The notes beneath the pieces were generated by a model that ran no database searches, had not been told where the DNA came from, and saw only the letters and a program-made list of their open reading frames with translations. Made by a program: the position numbers and the translations under genes. 49,948 nucleotides of DNA. It comes from Actinomyces ruminis (GTDB taxonomy: Bacteria; Actinomycetota; Actinomycetes; Actinomycetales; Actinomycetaceae). This document shows, in pieces, positions 8,367 through 20,724 of this stretch. Location of the stretch: contig NZ_MTPX02000017.1 of assembly GCF_002154335.2 (NCBI RefSeq), positions 1 to 49,948 of the forward strand, read 5' to 3'. Position 1 is the first letter of the stretch, and every line of letters starts with the position of its first letter.

Positions 8367-9531
8367 ATGGAGCACCGCCGTACTACCGCCGAGCAGCTTC
8401 GCTGGACACTGGCCGCCGATGTCTGCGCCCTGGTGCGCACCCATCCCGGCGTCACCCGGGCACAGGTTGCCAAGCTGCTCGGCATCTCGACTGGCACGGC
8501 CACCGATCTCATCACGAGGATGCGCCAAGCGTCCCTTCTCACCGAGGGAGAGCCAAGGTCTCGCGGGCGCGGACGCCCGACCGCAATACTCACCGCACAC
8601 CCCGACGGCCCGCTCATCCTCGCCGTAGAGATCACCGCATCCGACTGGCGAGTGGCCGTGGCCGGAATCGAGGGCCGGCCTGCGGTCGTAGCTACCGCAT
8701 CCCATCACAGCCGTAGCCCCGACGACGTCCTGGTACCGATACGTCGGGCCGTTGCCGCACAGGTGAGCCGCCATGCGAGCAGGGTCAGAGCCGTGTCGGT
8801 AGCCGTTGCCGCGACCGTCCGCGACGGAAGTATTGTCCAGTCCTCGGTCCTGGACTGGCAGCGGACGAGCCTCACTCCCCTGGCAGTACCGGGAGCCAAA
8901 CTGTTCGTCACCAATGACGGTACCTGCGAGGCCTTGGCCGAGTCACGCCGCGGCGCCGGTCGCGGCGCTCGCAGCGCCTTACACGTGACCGTGCTCAACG
9001 GCGTTGGCGGAGGCCTCGTCCTCAACAGCACTCCCGTCCTCGGAGCCACCGGCCTAGCATGGAGATAGGTCACCTTCCTTTTGGCGACCCGGATACAGCC
9101 TGCGGCTGCGGTGCGCACGGATGCTGGGACACCGTGCTGGGCACGGGTTCGCTGGCCCGGCAGCTGGGGCTTAGCGATTCCACTCCAACTACTGTCGAGG
9201 CGGCCATCAACCGAGCCACTCCCCGCGACGTTCCCGTCATTGAAGCCGCCGCAGCGAGCCTGGGACGAGGCCTGGCCGGACTGATCAACACCACCGATCC
9301 CGACATCGTCACCCTCGGCGGGATCGGGCCGCTCCTGCGCTCGCATTCGCCGGCAGCCTTTGAAGCCGCACTGATGCGCGGCCTCATGGGCTGCCTGCGC
9401 GACGACTGCCCGCGCATCGTCTCCGGCGAACTCGGTTTCGACGCCGCATCGATCGCGCCGCAGAAATCGCCCTGGATGCGGTAACTAGCCCCGCCGGCCT
9501 CGCCGCCTGGGCGGCGCATCACCCGCAATAG
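8367..9531 (+). CDS. ROK-family transcriptional regulator, two frameshifts
   Basis: Repair by one base near 9058 and one near 9456 yields 388 residues. Residues about 15-65 form a winged helix (GVTRAQVAKLLGISTGTATD). The ROK sugar-binding core follows, with DNDG-like FVTNDGTCEALAES, the glycine-rich GVGGGLVLN, and the zinc signature EIGHLPFGDPDTACGCGAHG. The second repair replaces a premature stop with AAEIALDAVTSPAGLAAWAA, a normal ROK ending. I prefer ATG 8367 because GGGAG precedes it; ATG 8349 is also in frame. ROK regulators of this type repress sugar genes and respond to sugars or sugar phosphates. It is divergent from the HAD gene. Confidence 0.82.
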
Positions 9532-9574
9532 CCACCCCGCCCGCAGCGTCGGGCTCAGCCCGTAGCCTGGACCC

Positions 9575-10995
9575 ATGAGTACGGAGGACGCCCCCTCGCT
9601 CTTCGACGCCGCGGCCGACGACGGCGGCCCCATCGTCGACGACCCCACCCGGCCACTGGCGGACCGACTGCGCCCGCGCACGCTCGACGACGTCGTCGGG
9701 CAGGACCATCTGCTGGCGGCCGACGCCCCGCTAGGGCGGATGGTGGCCGCCGGACGCCTGGCCTCGATCATCCTGTGGGGCCCGCCCGGCTGCGGGAAGA
9801 CCACGATCGCCCGGCTGCTGGCCGACCGCACGGGCCTGGTATTCGAGCAGGTCTCGGCCACCTTCTCCGGCGTGGCCGACCTGCGCAAGGTGTTCGCCGC
9901 TGCCGCGCGCCGCCGCGAAGTCGGCCAGGGCAGCCTGCTATTCGTGGACGAGATCCACCGCTTCAACCGCGCCCAACAGGACTCGTTCCTGCCCTACGTC
10001 GAAGACGGCACGGTGGTGCTCGTGGGCGCCACCACCGAGAACCCCAGCTTCGAGCTCAACGGCGCGCTCCTGTCCCGCTGCCAGGTCCTGGTGCTGCACC
10101 GGCTCGACGACGCCGCCCTGGCCGAGCTCCTCACCCGCGCCGAGGCGCTGCTCGGTCGGAGGCTGCCGCTGACCGACGGCGCCCGCCGGGCACTGCTGGC
10201 CATGGCCGACGGCGACGGCCGCTACCTGCTGGGCATGGTCGAGCAGGTCATCGGCTATGCGGATTCCCAGGAGAAGGCCGGCGCCGCCGGCAAGGACGCC
10301 GTCGCGCCCACGGGCGGCCCCGTCCCCACAGAACCGGCAGAGCTCGACGAGCAGGCGCTGACCGCCGTCGTCGCCTCCCGGGCGCCCCTGTACGACAAGT
10401 CCTCCGAGGAGCACTACAACCTCATCTCCGCACTGCACAAGTCCATGCGCGGCTCCGACCCGGATGCCGCCCTGTACTGGCTGGCGCGCATGCTCGCCGG
10501 CGGGGAGGACCCGCTCTACGTCGCGCGGCGGCTGGCGCGCTTCGCCTCCGAGGACGTTGGCATGGCCGATCCCGGCGCCCTGCAGATGACCCTGGCCGCG
10601 TGGGACACCTACGAGCGCCTGGGCTCCCCCGAGGGCGAGCTGGCGATCGCTCAGGCGGTCGTCTACCTGGCGACGGCGCCGAAGTCGATCAGCGTGTACC
10701 GGGCCCTGGGGCGGGCGATGAAGCTGGCACGGCAAACCGGCTCGCTCATGCCGCCGGCGCACATCCTGAATGCGCCGACCCGGCTGATGAAGGAGCTGGG
10801 TTACGGCGAGGGCTACCAGTACGACCCGGACACCCCCGAGGCTTCTCCGGCGCCGACTACATGCCCGAGGGCCTCCCGCCCCGCGAGCAGCGCGAACGCC
10901 TGTACGAGCCCACCGATCACGGCCACGAGCGCCGCATCCGCGAGCGCCTGGCCTACTGGGAGGACCTGCGCGCCAAGTTGCGCGCCGACAACTGA
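9575..10995 (+). CDS. rarA: Replication-associated recombination protein A (RarA/MgsA), one frameshift
   Basis: An AAA+ ATPase of 473 residues after adding one base near 10841. Walker A is GPPGCGKTTIARLLA (about residue 68), Walker B LLFVDEIHRFNRAQQD, sensor 1 GATTENPSFELN, and an arginine finger follows in LLSRC. The C-terminal half has the MgsA oligomerisation region (SGEDPLY-like GGEDPLYVARRL, SEDVGMADP) and after repair ends GFSGADYMPEGL and RERLAYWEDLRAK, diagnostic of the family. RarA acts at stalled replication forks. The preceding gap of about 40 bases has no promoter I can identify. Confidence 0.93.
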
Positions 10996-11043
10996 CGCCT
11001 CAACGCCCGCGTCACCCCAGCCTCCACCATGCGGGCCTATCTC

Positions 11044-11089
11044 GGCATGTCACTAGTGCCGGTTTCGGCGTGTTATTAGTGCCAGTTTC
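11044..11089 (-). repeat. Family A 23-bp repeat, two units (minus orientation)
   Basis: Two adjoining 23-base units with the core AGTGCCGGTTTC and TAGTGCCAGTTTC. Read on the minus strand they match GARACYGGCACTARTRAC. They lie between the rarA stop and the pulA stop and are inverted relative to the five-unit array at 20725-20839. Confidence 0.75.
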
Positions 11090-11104
11090 GGCCGGGGGGA
11101 GCGG

Positions 11105-13942
11105 TCAGCGCTCGTACAGGACGGCTACGGTGCGGCCGGGAATAGTGATGGTGCCGGTGTTGGCGTCGAAGCGGGTGTCCTTGACGATCGGGTCGGCGCC
11201 CTCCATCTGGATGTCGCTCAGCTCGAAGTAGCGATCCATCAGCGCATCCACCCGCGGCTTGACGGTGCCGGGCGTGGGTTGAAGACCACCAGCAGCCCGT
11301 CCAGGTCGGGGTCGATGTCGCTGTCCCCGGCGCCGTCGTCAATCAGCATGACCACCAGCCGGGGACGGCCTCGTCGGCGGTGGGGAAGGACACGCGCTCG
11401 CGGATGAGCGCCGCGGTTCCCAGGGAGAACAGGTGGCTGGAGCGCCGTAGTCGCAGCAGGTCGAGGGCCTGCTGCCGAGCCGTGGCGATGTCCGCGGCGG
11501 TGGGGCGCAGATCCTCGTGCATGAGGATGCCGGCCTGTACCACCCAGGCGTCGAAGTTGCGGGCGGCGGGCGGCAGGCCCCGCCCCCAACCGTTGTCCTG
11601 CCCGGTCCAGTCGATGGCGTTGAAGTGGTCGCCGGAATTGTAGGAGTCGGTGTCCAACGACTTGCTGCGCAACAGCTCGGTGCCCGCCGCCCAGAAGCAG
11701 GGGGACTGCCCGAGCGTGACCGTGGCCAGGCACAGCGTGTTCATGCGGATGCGCTCGGACATGGGGGTATCGAGCGGCAGCTTGTAGGCCAGCCGGTCGA
11801 ACAGGGTCTCGTCGTCGTGGGCGTCGACGTAGTTGATGGAGTCGACCGGCGCAATCCCGTAGGCGGCGGCCTCGTCGCCATAGCGGATCTCCTCGCCCCG
11901 GACCCACTGCCCGTCAGGCCCGGGCAGCTCGAAGTCGCGCAGGTTCCCGGCCAGGGCCAGGCGCACCAGGTCGGCGCGCCAGGCCAGGTCGTCGCGCTTG
12001 GTCTCCTCGGAGCGGTCGTCGTAACCGTTGGGGTCGGTCAGCTCGCCGTTGCCCAGCCCCTGTGGCGTCCGCGGGTCGGAATCCTCGCTGCGCCCGTGGA
12101 CGGCGTCGCGCACGCGATCGTTGAAGGTGCCAATGCCGAGCGTGCCGACCTGCCCCTGGGTGGCCTGGGTGAACAGGGCGTTGTCCGCCACCTCCCCCAT
12201 GTTCCAACCCTCGCCGTACAGGTAGATGGGGTGGCCGACGGCGTCGTCGGCGACCTCTGCCAGGGCCTCCTGCAGCCGCGCCATGGTCGCCAGCGAGTGA
12301 TAGCCCATCAGGTCGAAGCGGAAGCCGTCCACCCGGTAGTCGACCACCCAGGACACGCAGGCGTCGATCATGAGCCGCTCGGCCATGCGGTGCTCGGTGG
12401 CGATGTTGTTGCAGCAGGTGGACATCTCCACGTCCCCGGCGGCGTCGAGGCGGTGGTAGTAGCCGGGGACGATCCGGTCGAGCACACTGTGGGGGTCCTG
12501 GCCGGAGGCCCCGGTGTGGTTGAAGACCTGATCGAGTACCACCTGCAGGCCCATGCCGTGGATGGCGCCGACCATCTCCCGGAACTCACGCACGCGCGCC
12601 CCGCCGTCCTGGTAGCCCGCGCGCGCGTAGGAGCCCTCGGGCGCCAACCAGTGCCAGGGGTCGTAGCCCCAGTTGTAGGGGTCGGTGTCGCCGACGGCGG
12701 CGACGGCGGCCTGGGGGCGCCGGGAGGACGGGGAAGCGTCGGCGGGGATCTCGGGGGTGCGTTGGGCAGCACGCTCCTCGGGCACCGAGCAGAAGTCGAA
12801 GATGGGCAGCAGGTGCAGGGTGTCGATGCCGGCGGCCGCGAGACTGCGCAGATGGCGGGTGCCATCCGAGGCGAGGGCGAAGGCCGCATAGGTGCCGCGC
12901 AGCTCCTCGGGAACGGAGGCGTCGGCGGCGGAGAAATCGCGCACATGCAGCTCGTAGATGGCGCGGGCCGCGTCATTGGCGACGATGGGGCTGAGGTTCT
13001 CCCGCCAGGCAGACGGCTTGAGGGAGCGCTGTCCCAGGTCGACGACGACGCTCCGGCGCGAGTCGACGGTCAACGCCCGCGAGTAGGGGTCGGTGACCAG
13101 GTTCGTCTCGATTTCCCCGGTGGCGGGGACGTAGACGCGCACCTCCCACAGGTACTGCGAGCCGGCGTCAATGCCGGCGGCGGCCGCGGCTTGGGCGTCC
13201 ACTTCCCAGCGGCCGTCCCAGGACTCGGCGTCGGCCCGGTCGGCGGGCACGCGGATCGGATCGCCGTCGACCAGCGGGACGGAGCCCGTGGGGTCGCCGG
13301 TGGGCCAGGCGAGCAGGGCGACGTCGACGGCGGTGGGCGCCCACAGGGCGAAGGCAGGGGCGCCGTCGGGGCCGACGCTGGCACCGAGTGGGGCGGAGCC
13401 GTCCCGGGCGGCGGCGTCGGCGTACAGGCGGTCCAGCACCGGCCAGATCTGCACGCCGGTGAAGGCCGTAATCCAGCCGCCGGTCGAGGCGGCGGTGCGC
13501 TGGACGACCGCCAGTTGACCGGCCAGCAGCATGGTGATGTCCTCGCGCTCCACGCGCCGACTGCCGAACTCGTCCTCCAGCGACAGGGCCAGGTAGCCGC
13601 GCAGGGCCGGGTGGGCGCTCATGGCCTCCTCGCCGAGGAGGTCCTCCAGCGAGCCGTGGATGCACAGAGGGATCTCCTCCCCCTCGGGGCCCAACTCCAG
13701 GATGCCGTCTACCAGCCGAGCGCCGCCCGCGGGGGCCGTAACCAGGCCGAAGGTAACGGGGGTGTGGGCCGGGGTGCCGACCGGTGGACGCACGCGCAGC
13801 GCCTCGACGTCAACCATCGCCGCATCAGGTCGGCCGGCCAGGCCAGGGTGGTTTCATCCACCCAATAGGCACGAGCCTCCCCGACGCCGGGAAGCTCGTG
13901 GCGGACCGGGGCGTCGTGATGCACCGGGACGACATTGGCCAT
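11105..13942 (-). CDS. pulA: Type I pullulanase, cytoplasmic, three frameshifts
   Basis: Single-base additions near 11276, 11357 and 13826 give 946 residues with no signal peptide, so the enzyme is probably intracellular. The N-terminal part contains PulA-type beta modules. The type I signature YNWGYDP is near residue 421. GH13 conserved regions follow: DQVFNHT, GFRFDLMGYH (nucleophile Asp), YLYGEGWNMGE (acid/base Glu) and YVDAHDDET. The enzyme hydrolyses alpha-1,6 branches of pullulan, glycogen and amylopectin, probably acting on imported dextrins. It is a paralog of the pullulanase half of the next gene upstream. GAAAGG precedes ATG 13942. Confidence 0.9.
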
Positions 13943-14276
13943 GGGAACACCTTTCTGGCTGTTGGCGCTGAGTGTATCCCGATGCCTCCAAGGAAGAGCA
14001 ACATGTGTCAAGACAGTGAGGTGGTGCCGCACGAACGGGCGGCCCGGTGCGCCCCGTCCACGACGTCGCCCCGAGTGACGTTTGCTACGCCCCTTCGCCG
14101 TTAACAACGCCACTTAACGCTCTGCTGAAGGCCTCGGAGGTATTCAACAGACCCCAAAGCGGCGTAGTAGAACGTGAAGTGGCGTAGCAGACGTCGTAGA
14201 CGCACGCGCAAACGCGGGCGGCGCCCGAAACCGAGTGATTGGTTCCGGACGCCGCCCCTCACTCGAGCGCTGCGGC
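13943..14276. other. Intergenic region between pulA and the amylopullulanase
   Basis: No gene is visible in this 334-base gap. It contains the family B repeat pair (14075-14200) and the upstream promoter region of pulA. No T-rich terminator for the upstream gene was found. Confidence 0.5.
14075..14200. repeat. Family B 20-bp repeats, inverted pair of arrays
   Basis: At 14161-14180 and 14181-14200 two tandem 20-base units start GGCGTAGTAGAACGTGAAGT and GGCGTAGCAGACGTCGTAGA. About 50 bases to the left, at 14075-14111, two related units run in the opposite orientation (ending GCTACGCC and AACAACGCC). The layout of tandem pair, short centre and inverted tandem pair recurs in families C and D. 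Confidence 0.65.
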
Positions 14277-17200
14277 TCAGGCGCGACGCCGCCGGCGCAG
14301 GAGCGCTCCCGCCGCCACCAGCACCACCGCGACTGCGGTTAGCAGCACCACCCCGGTAGCGCCGGTGCGGGCCAGCGGGCTGTGTCCAGTGCCGCCCGCT
14401 GCTGGGGTAGTCGAGGTAGCAGCGCTGACCGACGCGGAGTCCCCGGCAGTCCCCGCTCCCGACGACGGCGCGTCCGTCCCCTGCGTGGAAGCAGCGGAAG
14501 CCGCGGCCGCAGTAGAGGAGCTCGCCGTACCGGTGGGCTCGGAGGAGGCGACCGCGGTCGGCGCCTCCGTGGCGGTGGCCTCGCCAGTGGGCTCGGCGCT
14601 GGGCTCCGCCGTGGCGGTCGGCTCAGTGCTGGGCTCCGCCGTGGCGGTCGGCTCAGTGCTGGGCTCCGCCGTGGCGGTCGGCTCGGCGCTGGGCTCTGCC
14701 GTCGGCTCGGTGATGCTGCCCGCCTGCTTCTCCACGTAGACCGCCACGGTGCGCGCCGGGACGGTGGCGGTGCCGGTGGCCGCGTCGAAGGTCGAGTCCT
14801 TGACGACGTCGTCAGAGCCGTCGGCCTGCACCTCGTGCAGCACGAACTCCCGGCCGGCCAGATCCGTGATCGTCTCGCTGACCTCCGTATCGGAGGCGTT
14901 GAAGACCACCAGCACACCGGCCAGGGAGGTGTCCATGTCATCGCCGACGGTGTCGTCGATGAACATGTCGATCACGCCCGGCGTCGCCTCGGTCCCGGAG
15001 TTCGGGAAGGAGAGTTTGGTCTGGATGGCGTCGGCCGAGCCCAGGTGGAACAGCGGCGTCGAGGTGCGAATCCGCAGGAAGTCCAGCATCTGCGCGTTGG
15101 AGGTGGCGATGTCATCCGCCGTCGGTTTGAGTGAGGCGTCGGCCAGCAGCGGGCGCATGATGTCCCACTTGGAGCCGTTGGAGGACTCCACCGGCAGCCC
15201 GGCACCGAAGCCGTTGTCCTGCCCGGTCCAGTCGATCGCGTTGAAGTAGTCGCCGGAGTTGTAGGAGTCGCGATCCAGCGACTTGCTGCGCAGCATCTCG
15301 GTGCCCGCCGCCCAGAACGACGGCGACTGTCCCAGGGTGACGGTGGCCAGCGAGAGGCTGTTCATGCGCACCCGGTCGGCCATGGAGGTGTCCGTGGCCA
15401 GCTTGTAGATGCCCAGGTCGAACAGGGTCTCGTTGTCGTGGGCGTCCACGTAGTTGATCGTCTCCTCCGGGCTGGAGGCGTAACCAGCCGCCTGACCGTT
15501 GTAGTCGATCTCCTCCCGCGCTTGACGGTCCCGTCGGACTGGGTGAAGGAGTAGTCCTTCAGGTTGCCGGCCAGACCCAGCTTGACCAGGTCGGTGGCGT
15601 GGCCGAGGTCGGCCAGCTGCTCCTCCTCGGTGCTGTCGGACAGCCCGTTGGGGTCGGTGTACAGGCCCGTGCCGTACCCCTGGTAGGTGCGCGGATCGTC
15701 ATCGAAGGGGCCGCCGCCGTGGACGGCGTCACGCAGCCGGTCGTTGAAGGTACCGATGCCGGTACCGTCCAGCTGCCCCTGGGTGGCGGTGGTGAACAGC
15801 GCGTTGTCCGCGATCTCCCCCATGTTCCAGCCCTCGCCGTACAGGTAGATGGCCGAGCCGTCCACGCCGTCCTTGTCCACCGTGAGCTCGTCCAAAGCGG
15901 CGCGCAGCTTCTTCATGGTGTCCACCGAGTGGTAGCCCATCAGGTCGAAGCGGAACCCGTCGACGTGGTAGTCGCGCGCCCAGGTGACCACGGAGTCGAT
16001 CATCAGCCGCTCCGCCAGCGCGTTCTCGGTGGCGGTGTTGGGGCAGCAGGTGGAGGTCAGCACGTTGCCCTTGGCGTCCAGCCGCTGGTAGTAGCCGGGC
16101 ACCACCCGGTCCAGCACGGAGGTGGCGTCCTGGCAGGCGCCGGCCGTGTGGTTGAAGACCTCATCCAGCACCACCTGCAGCCCGGTGGCGTGCAGGGCGC
16201 CGACCATCTCCCGGAACTCGTAGGTGCGGGCACCACCGTCCTGGTTGCCCTCGGTGGCGTAGGAGCCTCGGGGGTCGTGTAGTGGTAGGGGTCGTAGCCC
16301 CAGTTGTAGGCGTCGGCGTCCTTGACGGCGGAGACGGCCGCCTGCTGCTCGGTGGAATCCGGTCCGGCATCGGCGGGGATGTCGGCGGTCTGCTGCGCGG
16401 AGCGGTCCTCCTCGATCGAGGCGATATCGAAGGTGGGCAGCAGGTGGATGGTGTCGATGCCCGCGTCGGCGAGTTCGGCCAGGTGCTTCATGCCGTCGGA
16501 GTCGGAGACGGTGAACGCCTTGTAGGTGCCGCGATAGGTCTCCGGGACGGTGGCGTCTGCGGCGGAGAAGTCACGCACGTGCAGCTCGTAGATGGTGCGG
16601 CCCGCGTCGGAGTCCACCTGCGGGGAGGCCGTGCTCGCCCACTGCTCGGGGGCCAGGTCCGGGTCCGACAGGTCGACGGCGACCGAGCGCACCGAGCCCA
16701 GGGTCAGCCCCACCGAGTAGGGGTCGGTGACCAGGTTGGTCTCCACCTTCCCGGTGGACGGGGCGTAGACCTGAACCTCCCACAGGTACTGGGAGCCGGC
16801 GGTGATGCCGCGTCGGCGCCGGCCACCGTCCAGCGGCCGTCCTCACCGCGCACGGCGGGCGTGCGCACGGGATCGCCGTCCACCAGGGCCGCAGAACCGG
16901 TGGCCGAGCCGGTGTCCCAGGTCAGCAGGGTGACCGCCTGGGCGGTGGGCGCCCACAGCGCGAAGTCGGGGACGCCGCCCGAGAAGGTGACGCCCAGCGG
17001 CGCGTCGGCGACCGCGTCGGCGTACAGGGAATCGATGACGACGGCGGTCTGCACCCCGGTGAAGGCGGTGGCGCCGGTGCCGTCGGCGCCGTGCTGGACC
17101 ACGGCCACCTGCCCCTTGAGGGCCTCGACGACCTCGTCGGCGGACAGCAGGGCGTTGCCGTCGGCGTCGGTCAGGCTCAGGGCGATGTAGCCATCGAGGT

Positions 17201-20200
17201 TCGGGTGCGCCGCCAGGACGTCGTCGGGCAGGTTGCCAAGCACGCGCAGCGGCGTCTCGGTGCCGTCCGTCACCTGTCCGTCGCTCAGGGTGGCACCACC
17301 GTCGGGGGAGGTGACCAGCCCCAGGGTGATGGGGGCGTCGGCTACGGCAGTGCCGTCGGAACCGACCACGTCCGCGCGGGTCACGCCGTCGGGCAGCAGG
17401 CTCACCGGCCAGGCCAGCGTGTGGAGTCGATCCAGTAGGCGCGTTCCTCTCCTGTGCCGGCGACCGGCGGGTCGGCGACCTCGATGGTCAGCAGGTGTGT
17501 GGACTCGTCGTAGGTGAAGACGACACTCTTGCCCGCGGTGGCGGAGAAGGAGTAGTTGGCGCCGTCCGCGGCGCCGTCCACCCCGTAGTTCTCCGCCCAG
17601 GACAGGCCGACGGCGACCTTAACCTCATAGGCGCCGGTGGGCAGCGCCTCGGTGGAGAAGGTCCAGGTTCCGTCGCCGTTCGGCCGCATGATCGAGGCCA
17701 GGCAGGCGGGGTCCCAGTCGGATTCGCAACCGAGCTCGTCCTGGAAGGAGCCGGGCAGGGTCACCGCCGGGGCCTCGGCGTCGTTCCACACCTGGTGGGT
17801 GGCGGCGTCGTAGTAGAAGGTGACGGGCTTCTGACCGTCGGTGGTGTAGTAGATGTTGTCGCCGCCGGCGACGGCGTCGGCGCCGTAGTTCTCATCCCAG
17901 GTGCCGCCGATGGCGATCTTGTACTGCCAGGTGCCCGCGGGGATGTCGAAGGTGCCGGTGTACAGGCCGGAGACCGGGTCCTGGGTCAGCAGCGCCTGCT
18001 CACAGTCGGGCTGCCAGTCGGAGATGCAACCCATCTCGGTGTTGTGGTCACCGGGGATGGTGACCTCCAGGCCGTCGATGGGGGCGTCCGGCTTGGCCTC
18101 GGGCTCCGCTCCGGACAGGTCGGCGCCGACGACGGCGAGGGTGGAGGTGGCGGCCCGGTTACCGGCGGCGTCAGTGGTTACCGCCCGCACCTCCAGGACG
18201 GTGCCGGCGGGCACGGCCGACAGGTCCGCATACACGCGCGGGGTGTCGTCCTCGGCGGTGCCGACGACGGTCCAATCCTCGGTGCCGAGCGGCCGGTAGG
18301 AGAAGGTGGTCTCCGCCCAGCGGTCGGCGGCGGTGGTGGCGGCGATCTCGGCGGTGGAGCCGGACAGGTTGGCGCCATTGGGGGTGGTGAAGGTGACGGC
18401 CTGGTCCGCGGCGGCGGCGACGGTGGCGTCGGCCCGCAGGACGACGGCGCCCAGGGCCGGAACCGTGAGGGTGACCTTGCCGTCGCCGTCGGCCGTGACC
18501 GCCTTGTCGGTGCCGTACAGCGGGGTGTAGGCGGCACCCGGGGTGAGGCTGGTCAGGGTGACGGTCTGCTCCTCGCCGGCGTTGTTGAGCGCGACCAGGT
18601 GCTCTACCTTCTCGTCGCGGTCCACGCGGGCGAAGGCGTACACGCCCGCGGAGTCCTGGGAGTACAGCTCGATCTGGGAGCCGGTGGACAGGCCGAGTAG
18701 GTGGCGCGCAGCTGGGAGAGCTCGGCGATGTGCTGGTAGAGCGCGGAGTCGGTGTCGTAGCGATCGGTGGAGCCCGCGACGGTGCCGTCGACGAGCTGCT
18801 CGCCTGCGTACTGGTCCACCCGGGTCGCGAACATGTCCTGGCGGGCGTCCTTGTCTCCGCCGGAGCCGGCGAAGCCCTGCTCGTCGCCGTAGTAGATGAC
18901 CGGCTGGCCGCGGGTGAGCAGCATCAGCGAGTGGGCCAGCTCGGAGCGGGTGAGCAGTTCCTCGCTGCCGGAGCCACCGCCCAGCAGGTAGCCGATGCGA
19001 CCCATGTCGTGGTTGCCCAGGAAGGTGGGCTCGGCGTAGACGCTGGAGTGAGTGGTCGTGTAGTAGTCGTCGGTGGCGAAGAAGGTGCCGAGGTTCGTCG
19101 TCGGCCGGCCCTTGGCGAAGCCCTGGGCGGCGGCCTGGAAGGCGAAGTCGAGGGTGGCGTCCATGCCGGTGCCGCGCACGTAGGGGCTGGTCTTGGTGGA
19201 GTCGCGTCGTAGACCTCGCCGAAGGTGAAGAAGTCGGGGTTGGTGGCCTCGGCGTGGGCGTCGATGGCGGCGGTCCAGGCCTGCCAGAACTCGTAGTTGA
19301 CGTGCTTGACGGTGTCGATGCGGAATCCGTCCACGCCGAAGTCCATCCAGGCGGTGTAAATGTCCTCGAAGGTCTGCTCGACGATCGGATTCTCCGTCAT
19401 CAGGTCATCCAGGCCCTGGAAGTCGCCCATGGTGGTGGACTCCCCCGTCCAGGTGGAGTCGCCGCGGTTGTGGTAGAGGGTGACGTCGTTCAGCGCCTCG
19501 GGGATGACGTCCCCGTTGCGCACGGGCGTGTAGGGGAAGGAGGTGGCGGCGTCGAGGGTCGGGAAGTCGTCCCGGCCGGCCAGGGCGGATATGTCGATGA
19601 CGTTGCCGGCGCGTCCGTGTAGGGCACGTCCGCGGTCTCGACGTAGGTGTAGGTGCCCTCCTCGTAGCTGATGAGGTCGGCGGTGTGGTTGGTGATGATG
19701 TCCAGGTACAGCTTCATGCCGCGCTCATGGAGCGCGTCGCGCAACTGTGCGAGTGCCTCATTGCCACCCAGGTGCGGGTCAATGGAGGTGAAGTCGGTGA
19801 TCCAGTAGCCGTGGTAGCCGGCCGAGGCGTTCTCACCGGTGCCCTGCACGGCCTGGTTGGTGAAGGAGGGGGTCAGCCAGATGGCGGTGGTGCCCAAGTC
19901 CTGGATGTAGTCCAGGTGATCGATCAGGCCCTGGATGTCCCCGCCGTGGTAGTAGCCCTTGTCGGTGGGGTCCAGGCCGGTGATGTCGCTGCCGCCGGTG
20001 AGTCCGCCGGCGTCGTTGGAGGTGTCACCGTTGGCGAAGCGGTCGGTGAGCACGAAGTAGAACTGCTCATCGGTGCCCTGGCGTACCGGGGCGGCGGTGA
20101 TGGCGTCGTCGGCGTCGGTGTAGTCGCCGGTCAGGTCGGCGGAGGCCAGCCCGACGCGGTGGCTGTCCTGGTTCCAGGTGAAGGTGAGCTCGGCGTCGCC

Positions 20201-20572
20201 GGCGAGGGTGAGGGGGATGTTGTCGGCGCCGCCATCCTTGCCGTAGGAGGTGTCCCAGGAGTCGTTCAGGGCGACCTTGACCTCGTAGGCGCCGGCGGGC
20301 ACGGTGGCGGTGTACTCCCAGGTGCCGTCGCCGTCGGCATCGGTCATCTCGGTGATGTCGCAGGCGGGATCCCAGTCGCCTCCGCAGCCGAGCTCATCCT
20401 GCAGCGAGCCGACCAGGGCCACGGATTGCGGTGCAGCTTCGTCGGCGACGGCGACGGCGGGCTGTGCGGCCAGGCCGATCGCCCCGGTGGACAGAGCCAG
20501 GGCTGTGGCGGCGACGGCGCCGAGGGCGCGGGAACGCTTTAGCCGCCCGGTGTGCAAGGAGTGCAAGCGCAC
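14277..20572 (-). CDS. Secreted, wall-anchored amylopullulanase (alpha-amylase plus type I pullulanase), seven frameshifts
   Basis: Seven one-base repairs (near 15516, 16267, 16809, 17421, 18691, 19204, 19612) restore one 2,100-codon frame. It starts at GTG 20572, with AAGGAG upstream. Order: signal peptide (ALGAVAATALALSTGAIGLA); X25-like module (GSLQDELGCGGDWDPAC); GH13 alpha-amylase with TNHT near 294, GFRIDTVKHV near 417, FTFGEVYD near 450 and FLGNHDMGR near 519; two more X25-like modules near 841 and 941; type I pullulanase with YNWGYDP near 1423, GFRFDLMGYH near 1543, YGEGWNMGE and YVDAHDNET; a Pro/Thr/Glu-rich wall spacer; the sortase motif LARTG, a membrane helix and RRRRR. It resembles bifidobacterial ApuB in concept, with surface cleavage of starch and glycogen. 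Anchoring and substrate are inferred. Confidence 0.9.
14580..14710 (-). repeat. In-frame 30-bp coding repeat, Pro/Thr/Glu-rich spacer
   Basis: Near-identical 30-base units within the amylopullulanase gene (core GGCTCCGCCGTGGCGGTCGG on the plus strand) repeat three to four times and encode the decapeptide AEPSTEPTAT. The segment lies just before the sortase motif and would span the cell wall. Unit number is likely to vary between strains. Confidence 0.8.
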
Positions 20573-20724
20573 GATGACTCCTTCGTCTGTGCAAGTCTCG
20601 CCCGCACCTGAGCGGGCGAGGTAGGTTCCGGCCAAAGGCTGACGGGCCGGTTGGGGTCACTTGAGGGTACGACAGGAAGCCACGGCCTGCAACCTCTGCA
20701 ACTCTTTCACCCGCCTTGCACGCC

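Noticed and set aside
11517..13868. A 783-codon plus-strand open frame
   Set aside because: Antisense to pulA with a valine/glycine-rich translation and no domain.
14277..20572. Calling the amylopullulanase, pulA, ABC1 and AGE genes pseudogenes
   Set aside because: All breaks are single-base losses in C/G runs and full domain motifs remain on both sides; the same error type hits essential-type genes.
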